Part shown: positions 17,791-26,675 of the stretch, piece by piece
Numbering within the stretch: the first letter of the stretch is position 1
How the letters are laid out: each line of letters starts with the position of its first letter
DNA from: RGIG5612 sp964528825
Lineage (GTDB): Bacteria; Bacillota; Clostridia; Lachnospirales; Lachnospiraceae
Assembly (NCBI GenBank): GCA_964528825.1
Contig: CAZGVB010000004.1
Location: 1 to 64,000 of the forward strand
Direction of reading: 5' to 3'
DNA: 64,000 nucleotides
Made by a program: the position numbers and the translations under genes
Notes under the pieces: generated by a model
Database searches by the model: none
What the model saw: the letters and a program-made list of their open reading frames with translations, nothing else
What the model was told of the DNA's origin: nothing

Positions 17791-18210
17791 TTAATTTATC
17801 TCAAATCTGTACTTTTCCTTTTGACATGACTGTTCTTTATCTTCTGTCACGGCTATGGCTTCCATTTCGCAAAGTACCCCCTTAGGCAGATCCTTTACCG
17901 CTACACAGCTTCTTGCCGGTCTTGATATAAAATATTTTTCATATATACTGTTGAATTTTGAAAAATCATTGATATCGGCAAGAAAACAGGTTGTCTTTAC
18001 CACATTTTTAAAATCCACCCCTGCGGCTTTAAGGATTGCTCCTACGTTCATACAGCTCTGCTCAGCCTGTGCTTCAATTCCATTCGGGATAGTATTATTC
18101 TCCGGAACAACCGGGATCTGCCCCGATATATAAAGCATTCCTCCTGCAGCATATGCCTGAGAATAGGGTCCTATTGCCTCCGGTGCATTTGTGGTACTGA
18201 TTACTTTCAT
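17791..18210 (-). CDS. ridA: RidA family enamine/imine deaminase
   Basis: Hydrolyses reactive enamine and imine intermediates formed by PLP enzymes. Motifs: APEAIGPYSQAYAAGGMLYI, SGQIP, the catalytic Arg region SRPARSCVAVKDLPKGVLCE and EMEAIAV. The ATG at 18210 has AAAGGAAA upstream and gives the canonical N-terminus MKVISTTNAPEAIGPYS, for 139 residues. The 27-nt longer frame is not supported. The last 15 residues (after VTEDK) extend beyond the usual end. It follows mutS in the same orientation. Confidence 0.93.
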   Translation of the reverse strand: MKVISTTNAPEAIGPYSQAYAAGGMLYISGQIPVVPENNTIPNGIEAQAEQSCMNVGAILKAAGVDFKNVVKTTCFLADINDFSKFNSIYEKYFISRPARSCVAVKDLPKGVLCEMEAIAVTEDKEQSCQKEKYRFEIN

Positions 18211-18247
18211 AATAGTTTTTTCCTTTCCAAAAATCATTCGAGAATCA

Positions 18248-20884
18248 TCAGCAATTATTCAGCCTGCTTTTAAGCTCATAAAGGATATTCATCGCATCGA
18301 TCAATGTGACCGAATTCATATCAACTTTTTTTAGGGAATTAATAACCTCTGCCTCAATCTTTTCAGCCGATGTCTTTTTTTCATCATTTTTATGTGAATC
18401 TGTGCACGAGGTGTCTCTATCACATCTGTCGGCCGAACTGCTCGGAATCCGTTGTACGGTTATGTCTGAGCTTACCAGCTTTTCAACTATCTCGAATGCT
18501 CTTGTAATTATCTCATCCGGCACACCTGCAAGAGATGCCACCTGTATACCATAGCTTCTGTCCGCGCCGCCTCTGGCGATCTTCCTTAAAAAAACGATGT
18601 CCCTACCCTGTTCCTTTACGGTAACGCAATAATTCTTTACTCCATCGATCCTTCCCTCTAGCTCTGTCAGCTCATGATAATGCGTGGAAAAAAGAGTTTT
18701 GGCTCCGCATTTTCGTATATCTGCAATATATTCAACAACAGCCCACGCTATACCAAGGCCATCATATGTTGACGTGCCTCTTCCTATCTCATCAAGTATG
18801 ACAAGAGAATTTCTTGTGGCATTTCTGAGGATATTTGCAACCTCTGTCATCTCAACCATAAATGTGCTTTGTCCGCTTGCAAGGTCATCAGATGCTCCGA
18901 CCCTTGTAAATATCCTGTCACAGATACAGATATTCGCGCTTGCAGCCGGCACAAAGCTGCCTATAGATGCCATCAGCACAATGAGCGCAAGCTGCCGCAT
19001 ATATGTCGATTTTCCGGCCATATTAGGACCGGTTATGATACTGATGCGATTATCATTTTGATCGCAATATGTATCATTCGGAATGAACATTCCGTCTCCT
19101 ATCACCTGTTCTATAACCGGATGCCTTCCGTCCTTAACATCGATCACGCCGTTTGTGTTGATTTGGGGGCGGACATATCTATTTTGTTCGGCAACGAAAG
19201 CTAACGAACAGAATGCATCTATTTGCGCCACGGCTGAAGCAGTTTTTTGAATTCTTGTTATTTGAGATGCGATATCATCTCTTATCTCATTAAATATATC
19301 ATATTCCATGGAGAAAAGTTTATCTTCCGCGCCTACTATAAGATCTTCAAGCTTTTTCAGCTCGTCGGTGATATATCTTTCCGCATTTACCAAGGTCTGT
19401 TTTCTTATATACCTATCCGGTACAAGATCTTTATATGAGTTTGTAACCTCAATATAATATCCGAATACTTTATTGAATCGAATCTTTAAAGATTTTATAC
19501 CTGTATCTTCCCTTTCCTTTGCCTCCATTTGTGCAAGCCACATCTTGCCGTCAGTCTTTGACCTTCTCAGCTTATCGATATCGTCCAAATATCCTTCTTT
19601 GATGATACCTCCGTCCTTTAAGCTGATAGGCGGATCATCTACCATTGCATCATCTATAAGCTTATAAAGATCCTCAAGGCAATCGAAGCTTTCATATATT
19701 TCTTTAATAGCTGAGCTGTTATAACCCGCAAGAACATTCTTGATAGCGGGCAGCATATGCAATGAGTTCTTGAATGCCAAGATATCACGCGGATTTGCGG
19801 AACGATATGAAATTTTGGCCAACAATCTTTCAAGATCATAAATAGGACCGAGGTATTCTCGCAGCTCATCACGATCTATGAGAGATGAATTGAGTTCTTC
19901 GACTGCATCCTGTCTTTTAATGATCTCCTCTCTTTCTATAAGGGGCTGCTCGATGAAATATCTGATTCTTCTTGCCCCCATTGCAGTTTTTGTTTTGTCT
20001 AAAACCCACAGGAGACTTCCCTTTTTATTTTTCTCACGCATAGTCTCCGTAAGTTCCAGATTTCTTCTTGTTGCGGAGTCTATGATCATATATTTTCCCG
20101 ATGAATATATGGTCAGCTTGTTTAATATTTCAAGTCCGGTTTTTTGAGTTTCGTAGAGATAATGCAGCACTGCGCCGACGATAGGTACAAGACCTGCGTG
20201 ATCGATAAGTCCCAGGCCGCTCAGATCTATCACATTAAAATGTTTCTTTATGATCTCAACACAGCTGCCATAAGCGAAGTCACCGTCTGTGAGATTATAT
20301 AATGATATTCCAAGTCTGTCCTTGATATAAGAAAAATCAACCGGTGCCATATTAAAAGCATGATTTGAGATAATCTCAGCTACCGGAAATTTATTTATCT
20401 CATCCATAAGCTCCCTCTCACTGTCAATCTGAGTCGCAAGAAAAGAGCCTGTTGTTATATCCGCAAATGCTACAGCATAATAATCAGAGGCATAGTAAAT
20501 GCCCATCAAATAGTTGTTTTTGTCTTCATTCAAAGCAAGATTGTTAGTATTGGTTCCCGGAGTGACGATCCTTATGACCTCACGTTTTACAAGACCCTTT
20601 GCAAGCTTCGGGTCCTCAACCTGTTCGGCAATTGCCACTTTATAGCCCTTGGATACAAGCTTGTTTATATAATTATCGGCAGCATGGAAAGGGATCCCGC
20701 ACATAGGTGCACGTTCCTCCAGACCGCAATCTTTGCCTGTAAGCGTCAGCTCAAGTTCTCTTGATGCAGTAAGTGCATCATCATAGAACATTTCATAGAA
20801 GTCCCCGAGCCTGTAAAATAATATACAGTCCTCATATGCTTTTTTTGTCTCCAGATAATGAGACATCATTGGGGATAATGACAA
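18248..20884 (-). CDS. mutS: DNA mismatch repair protein MutS
   Basis: Recognises mismatches and starts repair with MutL. The 878-residue protein has the mismatch-binding N-terminus with the Phe-x-Glu motif inside FYRLGDFYEMFYDDA, core domains, and the ATPase with Walker A GPNMAGKSTYMRQLALI, ASDDLASGQSTFMVEM, DEIGRGTSTYDG and STHYHEL. The start is TTG, with GGAGGTG 5 nt upstream; the next ATG (MMSHYL) would lose that site. miaB lies upstream and no mutL follows, so mutL must be elsewhere. Confidence 0.97.
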   Translation of the reverse strand: MSLSPMMSHYLETKKAYEDCILFYRLGDFYEMFYDDALTASRELELTLTGKDCGLEERAPMCGIPFHAADNYINKLVSKGYKVAIAEQVEDPKLAKGLVKREVIRIVTPGTNTNNLALNEDKNNYLMGIYYASDYYAVAFADITTGSFLATQIDSERELMDEINKFPVAEIISNHAFNMAPVDFSYIKDRLGISLYNLTDGDFAYGSCVEIIKKHFNVIDLSGLGLIDHAGLVPIVGAVLHYLYETQKTGLEILNKLTIYSSGKYMIIDSATRRNLELTETMREKNKKGSLLWVLDKTKTAMGARRIRYFIEQPLIEREEIIKRQDAVEELNSSLIDRDELREYLGPIYDLERLLAKISYRSANPRDILAFKNSLHMLPAIKNVLAGYNSSAIKEIYESFDCLEDLYKLIDDAMVDDPPISLKDGGIIKEGYLDDIDKLRRSKTDGKMWLAQMEAKEREDTGIKSLKIRFNKVFGYYIEVTNSYKDLVPDRYIRKQTLVNAERYITDELKKLEDLIVGAEDKLFSMEYDIFNEIRDDIASQITRIQKTASAVAQIDAFCSLAFVAEQNRYVRPQINTNGVIDVKDGRHPVIEQVIGDGMFIPNDTYCDQNDNRISIITGPNMAGKSTYMRQLALIVLMASIGSFVPAASANICICDRIFTRVGASDDLASGQSTFMVEMTEVANILRNATRNSLVILDEIGRGTSTYDGLGIAWAVVEYIADIRKCGAKTLFSTHYHELTELEGRIDGVKNYCVTVKEQGRDIVFLRKIARGGADRSYGIQVASLAGVPDEIITRAFEIVEKLVSSDITVQRIPSSSADRCDRDTSCTDSHKNDEKKTSAEKIEAEVINSLKKVDMNSVTLIDAMNILYELKSRLNNC

Positions 20885-20953
20885 TTTTTCACCTCCGACA
20901 TGACCTTTTTACAATTTTTTACATGACTATAAGCATTTGATCATCATGATTTT

Positions 20954-22411
20954 TTAAACCAACGAGCCTATATAATAAAAACCCTTCGCGCTATCCAGGC
21001 GCACGTCAAACATGTGCCCGATCATCTCAGTGCATCCTTCAAAGTGAACCACGCTATTATTTGAAAGTCTGCCTGTAACAAGTCCGGGATCCTTATCATT
21101 TAATCCTTCAGCCAGGACACGCATGATCTTACCGGTATTCTTTGCAGTTTGGATCTGTGCTTTTTCATGACAAAGTGTCAAAAGTCGATCCATCCTTTCA
21201 GCGGAAACCTCCTTGGGCACCTGTAAATCCATGGCAGCGGCCGGCGTACCTGTCCTTTTCGAATATATAAACGTAAAAGCGCTGTCAAATGAAACCTTAT
21301 CAACTACATCAAGTGTCTCCTCAAAATCCTTCTCCGTTTCTCCCGGAAATCCCACAATTATGTCTGTTGTAATGGCAATATCCGGTATTGCATCCCTGAT
21401 CCTCTGTGCAAGATCAATGTAGGATTCCTTCGTATAATGCCTGTTCATCTTTTTCAAAAGCTGCGTACTTCCACTTTGCAGCGGCAAATGTATATGTCTT
21501 GCTATCTTTGGATTTTCAGCTACCACTTTTATCAGGTCATCTGAAAGATCTTTCGGGTGCGATGTCATAAATCTGACTCTTTCTATTCCTTTTACCTCTG
21601 ATGCCCTTAAAAGAAGATCCGGAAAATCATATTGATAAGAATTAACATTTTGTCCGAGCAGCATGATCTCTACAACGCCATCGTCGGCAAGATGCTGTAT
21701 TTCTGCAAGGATATCTTCTTTTTTTCTGCTTCGTTCTCTTCCTCTGACATATGGTACGATACAATACGTACAGAAATTATTGCATCCGTACATAATATTA
21801 ACACCGCATTTGAAGCTGTATTTTCGTACCGACGGAAGATTTTCCACTATACTTGATGTACCGCTCAAAATTTCTGTCTGATTTTTACCTTCACAATAAT
21901 GTAAAAAGAGAAGCTCAGCCAATTTATATACATTATGCGTTCCGAAAATGATATCAACGAATTTGTAGCTTTTTCTTATTTTTTCGACAACCTCGTCCTC
22001 CTGCATCATACAGCCGCACATTGCTATGATCATGTTGGGATTATTCTTTTTTATACCTGAAAGAACACCAAGTCGCCCATAAATCCTCATATTGGCATTT
22101 TCTCTGACTGTGCATGTGTTATAAAGGACAAAGTCCGCATTTTCGCTGTCTGTCTCCACATAACCGATCTGCTTCATAATGCCGAGAAGCTTCTCTGAAT
22201 CATGCGCATTCATCTGACAACCGAATGTATTGATACAGCAAGTCAGGCTATTTCCTTTTTTCTTGGCGATATCTTCGGCAATTTTTTTACATTCGTTTAT
22301 AAAATAATACTGTCTTGCAGGCTCTTCCCTCGGGGCTTCATCCAATATATTTTGTTTCAGTTCGTCATCGATATACATAAAATTCTCCGCTAGATTTTTT
22401 ACAGTATTCAA
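20954..22411 (-). CDS. miaB: tRNA-2-methylthio-N6-isopentenyladenosine synthase
   Basis: A radical-SAM enzyme that adds a methylthio group to i6A37 of tRNAs. The 485-residue protein has the UPF0004 domain with three Cys for the auxiliary cluster (NTFGCQMNAHDSEK, NTCTVRENA, MCGCMMQ), the radical-SAM motif MYGCNNFCTYCIVPYVRGRE (CxxxCxxC) and a TRAM domain at the C-terminus (LAEGLNDKDPGLVTGRLSNN). miaB before mutS is a common clostridial order. It has its own promoter at 22459-22486. Confidence 0.96.
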   Translation of the reverse strand: MNTVKNLAENFMYIDDELKQNILDEAPREEPARQYYFINECKKIAEDIAKKKGNSLTCCINTFGCQMNAHDSEKLLGIMKQIGYVETDSENADFVLYNTCTVRENANMRIYGRLGVLSGIKKNNPNMIIAMCGCMMQEDEVVEKIRKSYKFVDIIFGTHNVYKLAELLFLHYCEGKNQTEILSGTSSIVENLPSVRKYSFKCGVNIMYGCNNFCTYCIVPYVRGRERSRKKEDILAEIQHLADDGVVEIMLLGQNVNSYQYDFPDLLLRASEVKGIERVRFMTSHPKDLSDDLIKVVAENPKIARHIHLPLQSGSTQLLKKMNRHYTKESYIDLAQRIRDAIPDIAITTDIIVGFPGETEKDFEETLDVVDKVSFDSAFTFIYSKRTGTPAAAMDLQVPKEVSAERMDRLLTLCHEKAQIQTAKNTGKIMRVLAEGLNDKDPGLVTGRLSNNSVVHFEGCTEMIGHMFDVRLDSAKGFYYIGSLV

Positions 22412-22458
22412 GCCTGTGAATGATTATTTTATCATAAATGAGCGGGTTTGTTTTAAAA

Positions 22459-22486
22459 ATATTATCTGATCGTAAATAAACTGCAA
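22459..22486 (-). promoter_or_regulatory. Promoter of miaB-mutS-ridA
   Basis: The minus strand reads TTGCAG, 16 nt, TAATAT, about 48 nt upstream of the miaB start and just after the ctfB terminator. Confidence 0.6.
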
Positions 22487-22535
22487 CATCTTTTTTAATC
22501 ACCGCCATACAAAAAGACGTCAGCAAAAAGACATT

Positions 22536-22569
22536 AAAAAGGACCGGATAGTCATTAACTATCCGGTCC
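22536..22569 (-). terminator. Rho-independent terminator after ctfB
   Basis: The minus strand has GGACCGGATAGT, a 5-nt loop and ACTATCCGGTCC, followed by TTTTT. This perfect 12-bp stem closes the thl-ctfA-ctfB operon. Confidence 0.92.
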
Positions 22570-22633
22570 AGATAAAATCATTCTTTCATGATGCATAAAA
22601 GCATATCATGATATCTTAATGTGCCGAAAAATA

Positions 22634-23296
22634 TTATTCAGCAGGTACAGGCATAACCTTGATCTCACCCTCAACAATAAGCTTGCAGCCGGTAGCAGCC
22701 TGAATCTCTTCAACTGTAACTCCAGGTGCGAGCTCGCGAAGTGCGAGACCATTCTCTGTAACTTCCATAACTCCCATTTCAGTAACTATCTGATTAACAC
22801 ATTTAACTGCTGTATAAGGAAGTGTAATCTGATCAAGGATCTTATGAGCACCCTTTTGTGTATGCTGCATAGCAACTACAACCTTCTTTGCTCCAACAAC
22901 GAGATCCATTGCACCGCCCATACCAGGTACCATCTTGCCGGGGATGATATGAGATGCGAGATTTCCGTATTGGTCAACCTGAAGAGCACCAAGAACAGTT
23001 ACGTCAACATGTCCGCCTCTGATGATGCCAAAGGATGTTGCAGAATCAAAAAATGCTGCATATTTGTTAACAGTTACAGGAGCGCCGCCTGCATTAACAA
23101 CGCTGGGATCAACCTCACCTGCACCTGCAGCACCGGCCATACCGATGATACCGTTCTCAGACTGAAGAGCGATCTCAACACCTTCAGGAACGAAATTTGC
23201 AACTTTTGTAGGAAGTCCGATACCAAGGTTGACAACATCTCCGTCTTTCAGATCCTGTGCAACTCTGTATGCGATAATGTCTTTTGCTGATGCCAT
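22634..23296 (-). CDS. ctfB: CoA-transferase subunit B (acetate/butyrate-acetoacetate type)
   Basis: The beta subunit of a class I (3-oxoacid) CoA-transferase. The 220-residue protein shows GDVVNLGIGLPTKVANF and the catalytic Glu motif QSENGIIGMAG (Glu near residue 51), then GVPGMGGAMDLVVGAKKVVV-type glycine-rich sequence. Paired with ctfA it exchanges CoA between acetoacetyl-CoA and acetate or butyrate. The exact acceptor cannot be told from sequence. Its ATG overlaps the ctfA stop (TAATG). Codon use is strongly restricted, as in highly expressed genes, which explains long mirror frames on the other strand. Confidence 0.93.
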   Translation of the reverse strand: MASAKDIIAYRVAQDLKDGDVVNLGIGLPTKVANFVPEGVEIALQSENGIIGMAGAAGAGEVDPSVVNAGGAPVTVNKYAAFFDSATSFGIIRGGHVDVTVLGALQVDQYGNLASHIIPGKMVPGMGGAMDLVVGAKKVVVAMQHTQKGAHKILDQITLPYTAVKCVNQIVTEMGVMEVTENGLALRELAPGVTVEEIQAATGCKLIVEGEIKVMPVPAE

Positions 23297-23988
23297 TACT
23301 TGTCACCTCCTACGATATAGTCAACAAAGATATAAGGTGTCATGATATGATCAGGCTTTAATTCTCCGGCCTCGACAATCTTCTTTGTGCCTGCGATGAC
23401 TACATCTGCTGCAGTAGCCATGACAGTATTAAAGTTCTTAGTGGTTCCCGCAAATATTGCATTTCCGTATGTATCGACAACCGAAGCACCGAGAATAGCA
23501 ACATCAGCATGAAGCGGAAGCTCAAGGATATAATCCTTGCCTTGAATATTAAGAACTTCCTTGCCGTTTGCAACGTCAGTTCCTACACCGGTAGGTGTAA
23601 GAACACCGCCGAGTCCTGCTCCGCCTGCACGTACCTTCTCAGCCATAGAACCCTGCGGAACCAACTCAACTTCAAGAGTTCCTGCGTTCATCTGAGCAGC
23701 TACTTCCTTATTAAGACCGATATGAGTAGCGATCAGCTTCTTAACCTGCTTGTTGTGAATAAGCTTTGCAGCTCCTGTATAAACGTCAGGTGTGCCTTTT
23801 TCTTCGTTAGCAGGTGTATATACACCACCATCGTTGCAGATAACTGTTAAGTCCTTTACTCCGCTTTCAACGAGAGCGTCCATCATGACTTCTGAAGTTC
23901 CTACTGAAAGGAAACCACCGATCATGACAGTCATTCCGTCCTTGACAAGGGCTGCAGCCTCTTTAGCTGTAATCTGTTTGTTTCTCAT
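23296..23988 (-). CDS. ctfA: CoA-transferase subunit A (acetate/butyrate-acetoacetate type)
   Basis: The alpha subunit of the same class I CoA-transferase. The 230-residue protein starts MRNKQITAKEAAALVKDGMT, carries MIGGFLSVGTSEVMMDAL (the GGF..G binding loop) and AGGAGLGGVLTPTGVGTDVA, typical of AtoD/CtfA/ScoA proteins. It follows thl after a 171-nt gap that contains a perfect 12-bp hairpin, and is coupled to ctfB. The three genes together make, use or recover acetoacetate. Confidence 0.93.
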   Translation of the reverse strand: MRNKQITAKEAAALVKDGMTVMIGGFLSVGTSEVMMDALVESGVKDLTVICNDGGVYTPANEEKGTPDVYTGAAKLIHNKQVKKLIATHIGLNKEVAAQMNAGTLEVELVPQGSMAEKVRAGGAGLGGVLTPTGVGTDVANGKEVLNIQGKDYILELPLHADVAILGASVVDTYGNAIFAGTTKNFNTVMATAADVVIAGTKKIVEAGELKPDHIMTPYIFVDYIVGGDK

Positions 23989-24102
23989 TTGAAAAACCTT
24001 TCCTTTCGAGATTATATTTACCGATGTCTTCTCAAAACATTAAGCTGACCATACCTAACGATCATTTTGCAGCATTTAAAAAGCACGGCAATATTTTCTG
24101 AT

Positions 24103-24133
24103 ATGACCGGATACTTTACAGGTATCCGGTCAT
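24103..24133 (-). promoter_or_regulatory. Intercistronic 12-bp hairpin between thl and ctfA
   Basis: A perfect inverted repeat: ATGACCGGATAC, 7-nt loop, GTATCCGGTCAT. No T-run follows on either strand within 15 nt, so it is not a standard terminator. It could be an mRNA-stabilising or processing element that sets thl above ctfAB. Its ACCGGATA core recurs in the ctfB terminator. Confidence 0.55.
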
Positions 24134-24159
24134 AGTTATAATCCTTTCGCTTGATCGGA

Positions 24160-25347
24160 TCAATCCATCTTAACGATAAGAGCCTGTCCCATACCGCCGC
24201 CTATGCAAAGAGTAGCAAGGCCGAGCTTTGATCCTCTTCTCTTCATTTCATAAAGAAGTGTTGTAAGGATACGAGCGCCTGAAGCTCCTACAGGATGTCC
24301 GAGGGCAATAGCACCACCGTTGACATTAACCTTCTCCATTGGGAACTCAAGATCATGTGCAACTGCAAGTGACTGAGCTGCAAATGCCTCGTTAGCCTCA
24401 ATAAGATCGAAGTCATTGATATCTGTGATTCCAGCCTTCTCCATTGCTTTTCTTGAAGCCGGGATAGGACCTGTACCCATGATAGCAGGATCTACACCTG
24501 CTGTTGCATAAGAAACGATAGTTGCAAGAGGCTTGATACCGAGCTCATCAGCCTTCTCTTTGCTCATAATAACGAGTGCTGCAGCACCATCGTTGATTCC
24601 AGATGCATTGGCTGCTGTAACTGTACCGTCCTTCTTGAATGCCGGCTTAAGCTTTGAAACCTTCTCCATAGAATTGCCGCGTGAGAGATGCTCATCTCTT
24701 GCGAATACGATCGGATCACCCTTTCTCTGAGGAATTACAACAGGTACGATCTCCTCATCAAATACACCACCATCAACAGCCTTCTCAGCCTTGTTCTGTG
24801 ATGCAACAGCGAACTCATCCTGCATTTCTCTGGTAAGATGCCACTGTTCAGCAACGTTCTCAGCAGTGATACCCATATGTACATTATTGAATGCATCCCA
24901 AAGACCATCATTTACTGTGCAGTCGATCATCTGAGTAGCATTCATTCTTGCGCCCCATCTTGTTGAGAATGAAGCATAAGGAGCTGCACTCATGTTTTCC
25001 ATACCGCCTGCAACAACAATATCAGCTTCTCCTGCTTTGATCTGGTTAGCTGCAAGAGCTACAGACTTAAGACCGGATCCGCAAACAATGTTAATCGTCA
25101 TCGCTGTGCACTCAATCGGAAGACCTGCCTTGATAGAAGCCTGTCTTGCCGGGTTCTGTCCAAGACCTGCTGTGATAACATTACCGAAGATAACCTCGTC
25201 AACCTGCTCAGGCTTGATACCTGCACGGTTAACAGCCTCTTTGATAACTGTTGCCCCGAGTTCTACTGCCGGAACACTCTTGAGCGAGCCGCCGAACTTG
25301 CCGATAGCTGTTCTGCAGGCACTTGCTATTACGATTTCTTTTGCCAT
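24160..25347 (-). CDS. thlA: Acetyl-CoA acetyltransferase (thiolase)
   Basis: Condenses two acetyl-CoA to acetoacetyl-CoA, the entry to butyrate and acetoacetate formation in clostridia. The 395-residue protein has the nucleophilic Cys in NIVCGSGLKSV (about residue 88), GGMENMSAAPY, the His in GHPVGASGARIL (about 350) and the second Cys in LCIGGGMGQAL (about 380). GGAGGC lies 7 nt before the ATG. It is the first gene of thl-ctfA-ctfB. Codon choice suggests strong expression. Confidence 0.96.
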   Translation of the reverse strand: MAKEIVIASACRTAIGKFGGSLKSVPAVELGATVIKEAVNRAGIKPEQVDEVIFGNVITAGLGQNPARQASIKAGLPIECTAMTINIVCGSGLKSVALAANQIKAGEADIVVAGGMENMSAAPYASFSTRWGARMNATQMIDCTVNDGLWDAFNNVHMGITAENVAEQWHLTREMQDEFAVASQNKAEKAVDGGVFDEEIVPVVIPQRKGDPIVFARDEHLSRGNSMEKVSKLKPAFKKDGTVTAANASGINDGAAALVIMSKEKADELGIKPLATIVSYATAGVDPAIMGTGPIPASRKAMEKAGITDINDFDLIEANEAFAAQSLAVAHDLEFPMEKVNVNGGAIALGHPVGASGARILTTLLYEMKRRGSKLGLATLCIGGGMGQALIVKMD

Positions 25348-25431
25348 TTGTTAGCCTCCTTTTATTCCCAACATGGGGAAATATATTTCTTTTAACCTCG
25401 GATGTCCAAAGACACCCATCAAAACAGCTAA

Positions 25432-25460
25432 ATAATACTCTTTTGTCGTAAAAAAAGCAA
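25432..25460 (-). promoter_or_regulatory. Promoter of thl-ctfA-ctfB
   Basis: The minus strand reads TTGCTT, 17 nt, TATTAT, about 85 nt upstream of the thl ATG. The -35 overlaps the T-run of the terminator of the gene in front. The leader contains a small hairpin (GGTGTC TTTG GACATC, around 25403-25418). Confidence 0.55.
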
Positions 25461-25477
25461 TAATCACGGCTGTGATT
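25451..25477 (-). terminator. Terminator after the YprB-like gene
   Basis: The minus strand has AATCAC AGCC GTGATT, then ATTGC and TTTTTTT. The stem is short (6 bp) but the T-run is good and it lies 14 nt past the stop. Confidence 0.65.
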
Positions 25478-25490
25478 TATTTATTATTTT

Positions 25491-26675
25491 TTATATATGC
25501 GTTTTTCGTGACTGCTTCATTGCCAAATCACCTTTTAAGCTTCTTATCATCCTTTTTGCATAAGCGCAAAGAAAATCCGATTTTTCATTCAGCAATGCAT
25601 TAACATCCAAATATTTTTCAGGTTTCCCCTGTCTATCCGGCAAGATGTATATACCATCTTCAATGATACCGCCTTTAGTGCTGTTTGCGATCTGCTCGGC
25701 ATGATTTGCAAAAAGGCCGTCAGATTGAACGCATTCAATCCCGAATGAAGGAATATACATTCCGTCTCTTTTCAGGAAACAATTGCTTTTGTTCGCCTTT
25801 TTTTTGAATTGTTTGCCGACAAATTCAGCAAGATCTTTATGTATTATCATATCCTCCGCCGGCAGATAATAATAATCATTTACATTTTTTATCGGAATCT
25901 TTGCTGTCTCATTTCGAATATTGAGACTGATCGTCAAAAGATCATCTTCCGCCGCAACGGCCGCATCCTCATCACCGCGATCAACCCTGACAGGCACGGC
26001 AGAACAGAGCCTGTATCTCAATATCAACCTTCCTTTGTATATTTCGCTGTCTGCATATGAAAACCTTCCCTCCAAAATATCACTGAAAGATAATATACAG
26101 GCAATTTTTGCCATGCCTCTTATATCATCATTATTGTGGAGCAGCAATAAGTCTTCACATTCTCTGTCAAGACTTAATTCATATCGATAATAATACGGTA
26201 TCAGCAAACCTCCGTTCATTTTATCTCTTCTTGTTATTCCAAGAAAATCCTCTATGGATGTCTGATTCATATGTGAAAGACTCAAAAAATTTTTACATGG
26301 CTTAATTGTCTTATAAATATCTACCCCGTTCATTTTATCAAGGCAAAAATCAAGCTCATAGAGTTCGGCTTTATATCTTGTATAAGGGATATCAAAGGTA
26401 TCACCGTTAAAATGAAGCAATGTCTTAAATCCAACCGCAAATTCAAGAAAGGCTTTTAATATATTTTTTTCATCCGCGGCACTTTGTGCAAGCCATTGAC
26501 GTATAGTCAGCCTGCCTGAGCAATCAAAAAAGCCGACACCGATCAAATATATCTGTGTCGCCTCTTTCTTAAGCCCGGTCGTTTCAATATCAAACATCAA
26601 TATCTCACGAAGCGGTGAGATATTGCTAAGATCGTAGGATGGTATGATATCTGTTGATTCTGTGATCACCTTCAT
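25491..26675 (-). CDS. YprB-type RNase H-like (DEDD) nuclease
   Basis: A 394-residue predicted 3'-5' exonuclease of the ribonuclease H-like fold (YprB family). Acidic motifs expected for DEDD enzymes are visible: MFDIETTGLKKEATQIYLIG (residues 28-47), LHFNGDTFDIPY (about 91) and HNNDDIRGMAKIA (about 180). The C-terminal 190 residues show no domain I recognise. It overlaps the murF stop by 4 nt (ATGA), so it belongs to the recG-ddl-murF group. The substrate is unknown. Confidence 0.82.
   Translation of the reverse strand: MKVITESTDIIPSYDLSNISPLREILMFDIETTGLKKEATQIYLIGVGFFDCSGRLTIRQWLAQSAADEKNILKAFLEFAVGFKTLLHFNGDTFDIPYTRYKAELYELDFCLDKMNGVDIYKTIKPCKNFLSLSHMNQTSIEDFLGITRRDKMNGGLLIPYYYRYELSLDRECEDLLLLHNNDDIRGMAKIACILSFSDILEGRFSYADSEIYKGRLILRYRLCSAVPVRVDRGDEDAAVAAEDDLLTISLNIRNETAKIPIKNVNDYYYLPAEDMIIHKDLAEFVGKQFKKKANKSNCFLKRDGMYIPSFGIECVQSDGLFANHAEQIANSTKGGIIEDGIYILPDRQGKPEKYLDVNALLNEKSDFLCAYAKRMIRSLKGDLAMKQSRKTHI

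Noticed and set aside
22619..23290. A 223-codon open frame on the plus strand
   Set aside because: It mirrors ctfB. The restricted codon use of that gene removes stops from the opposite strand. The translation is Cys/Asn-rich and family-free.
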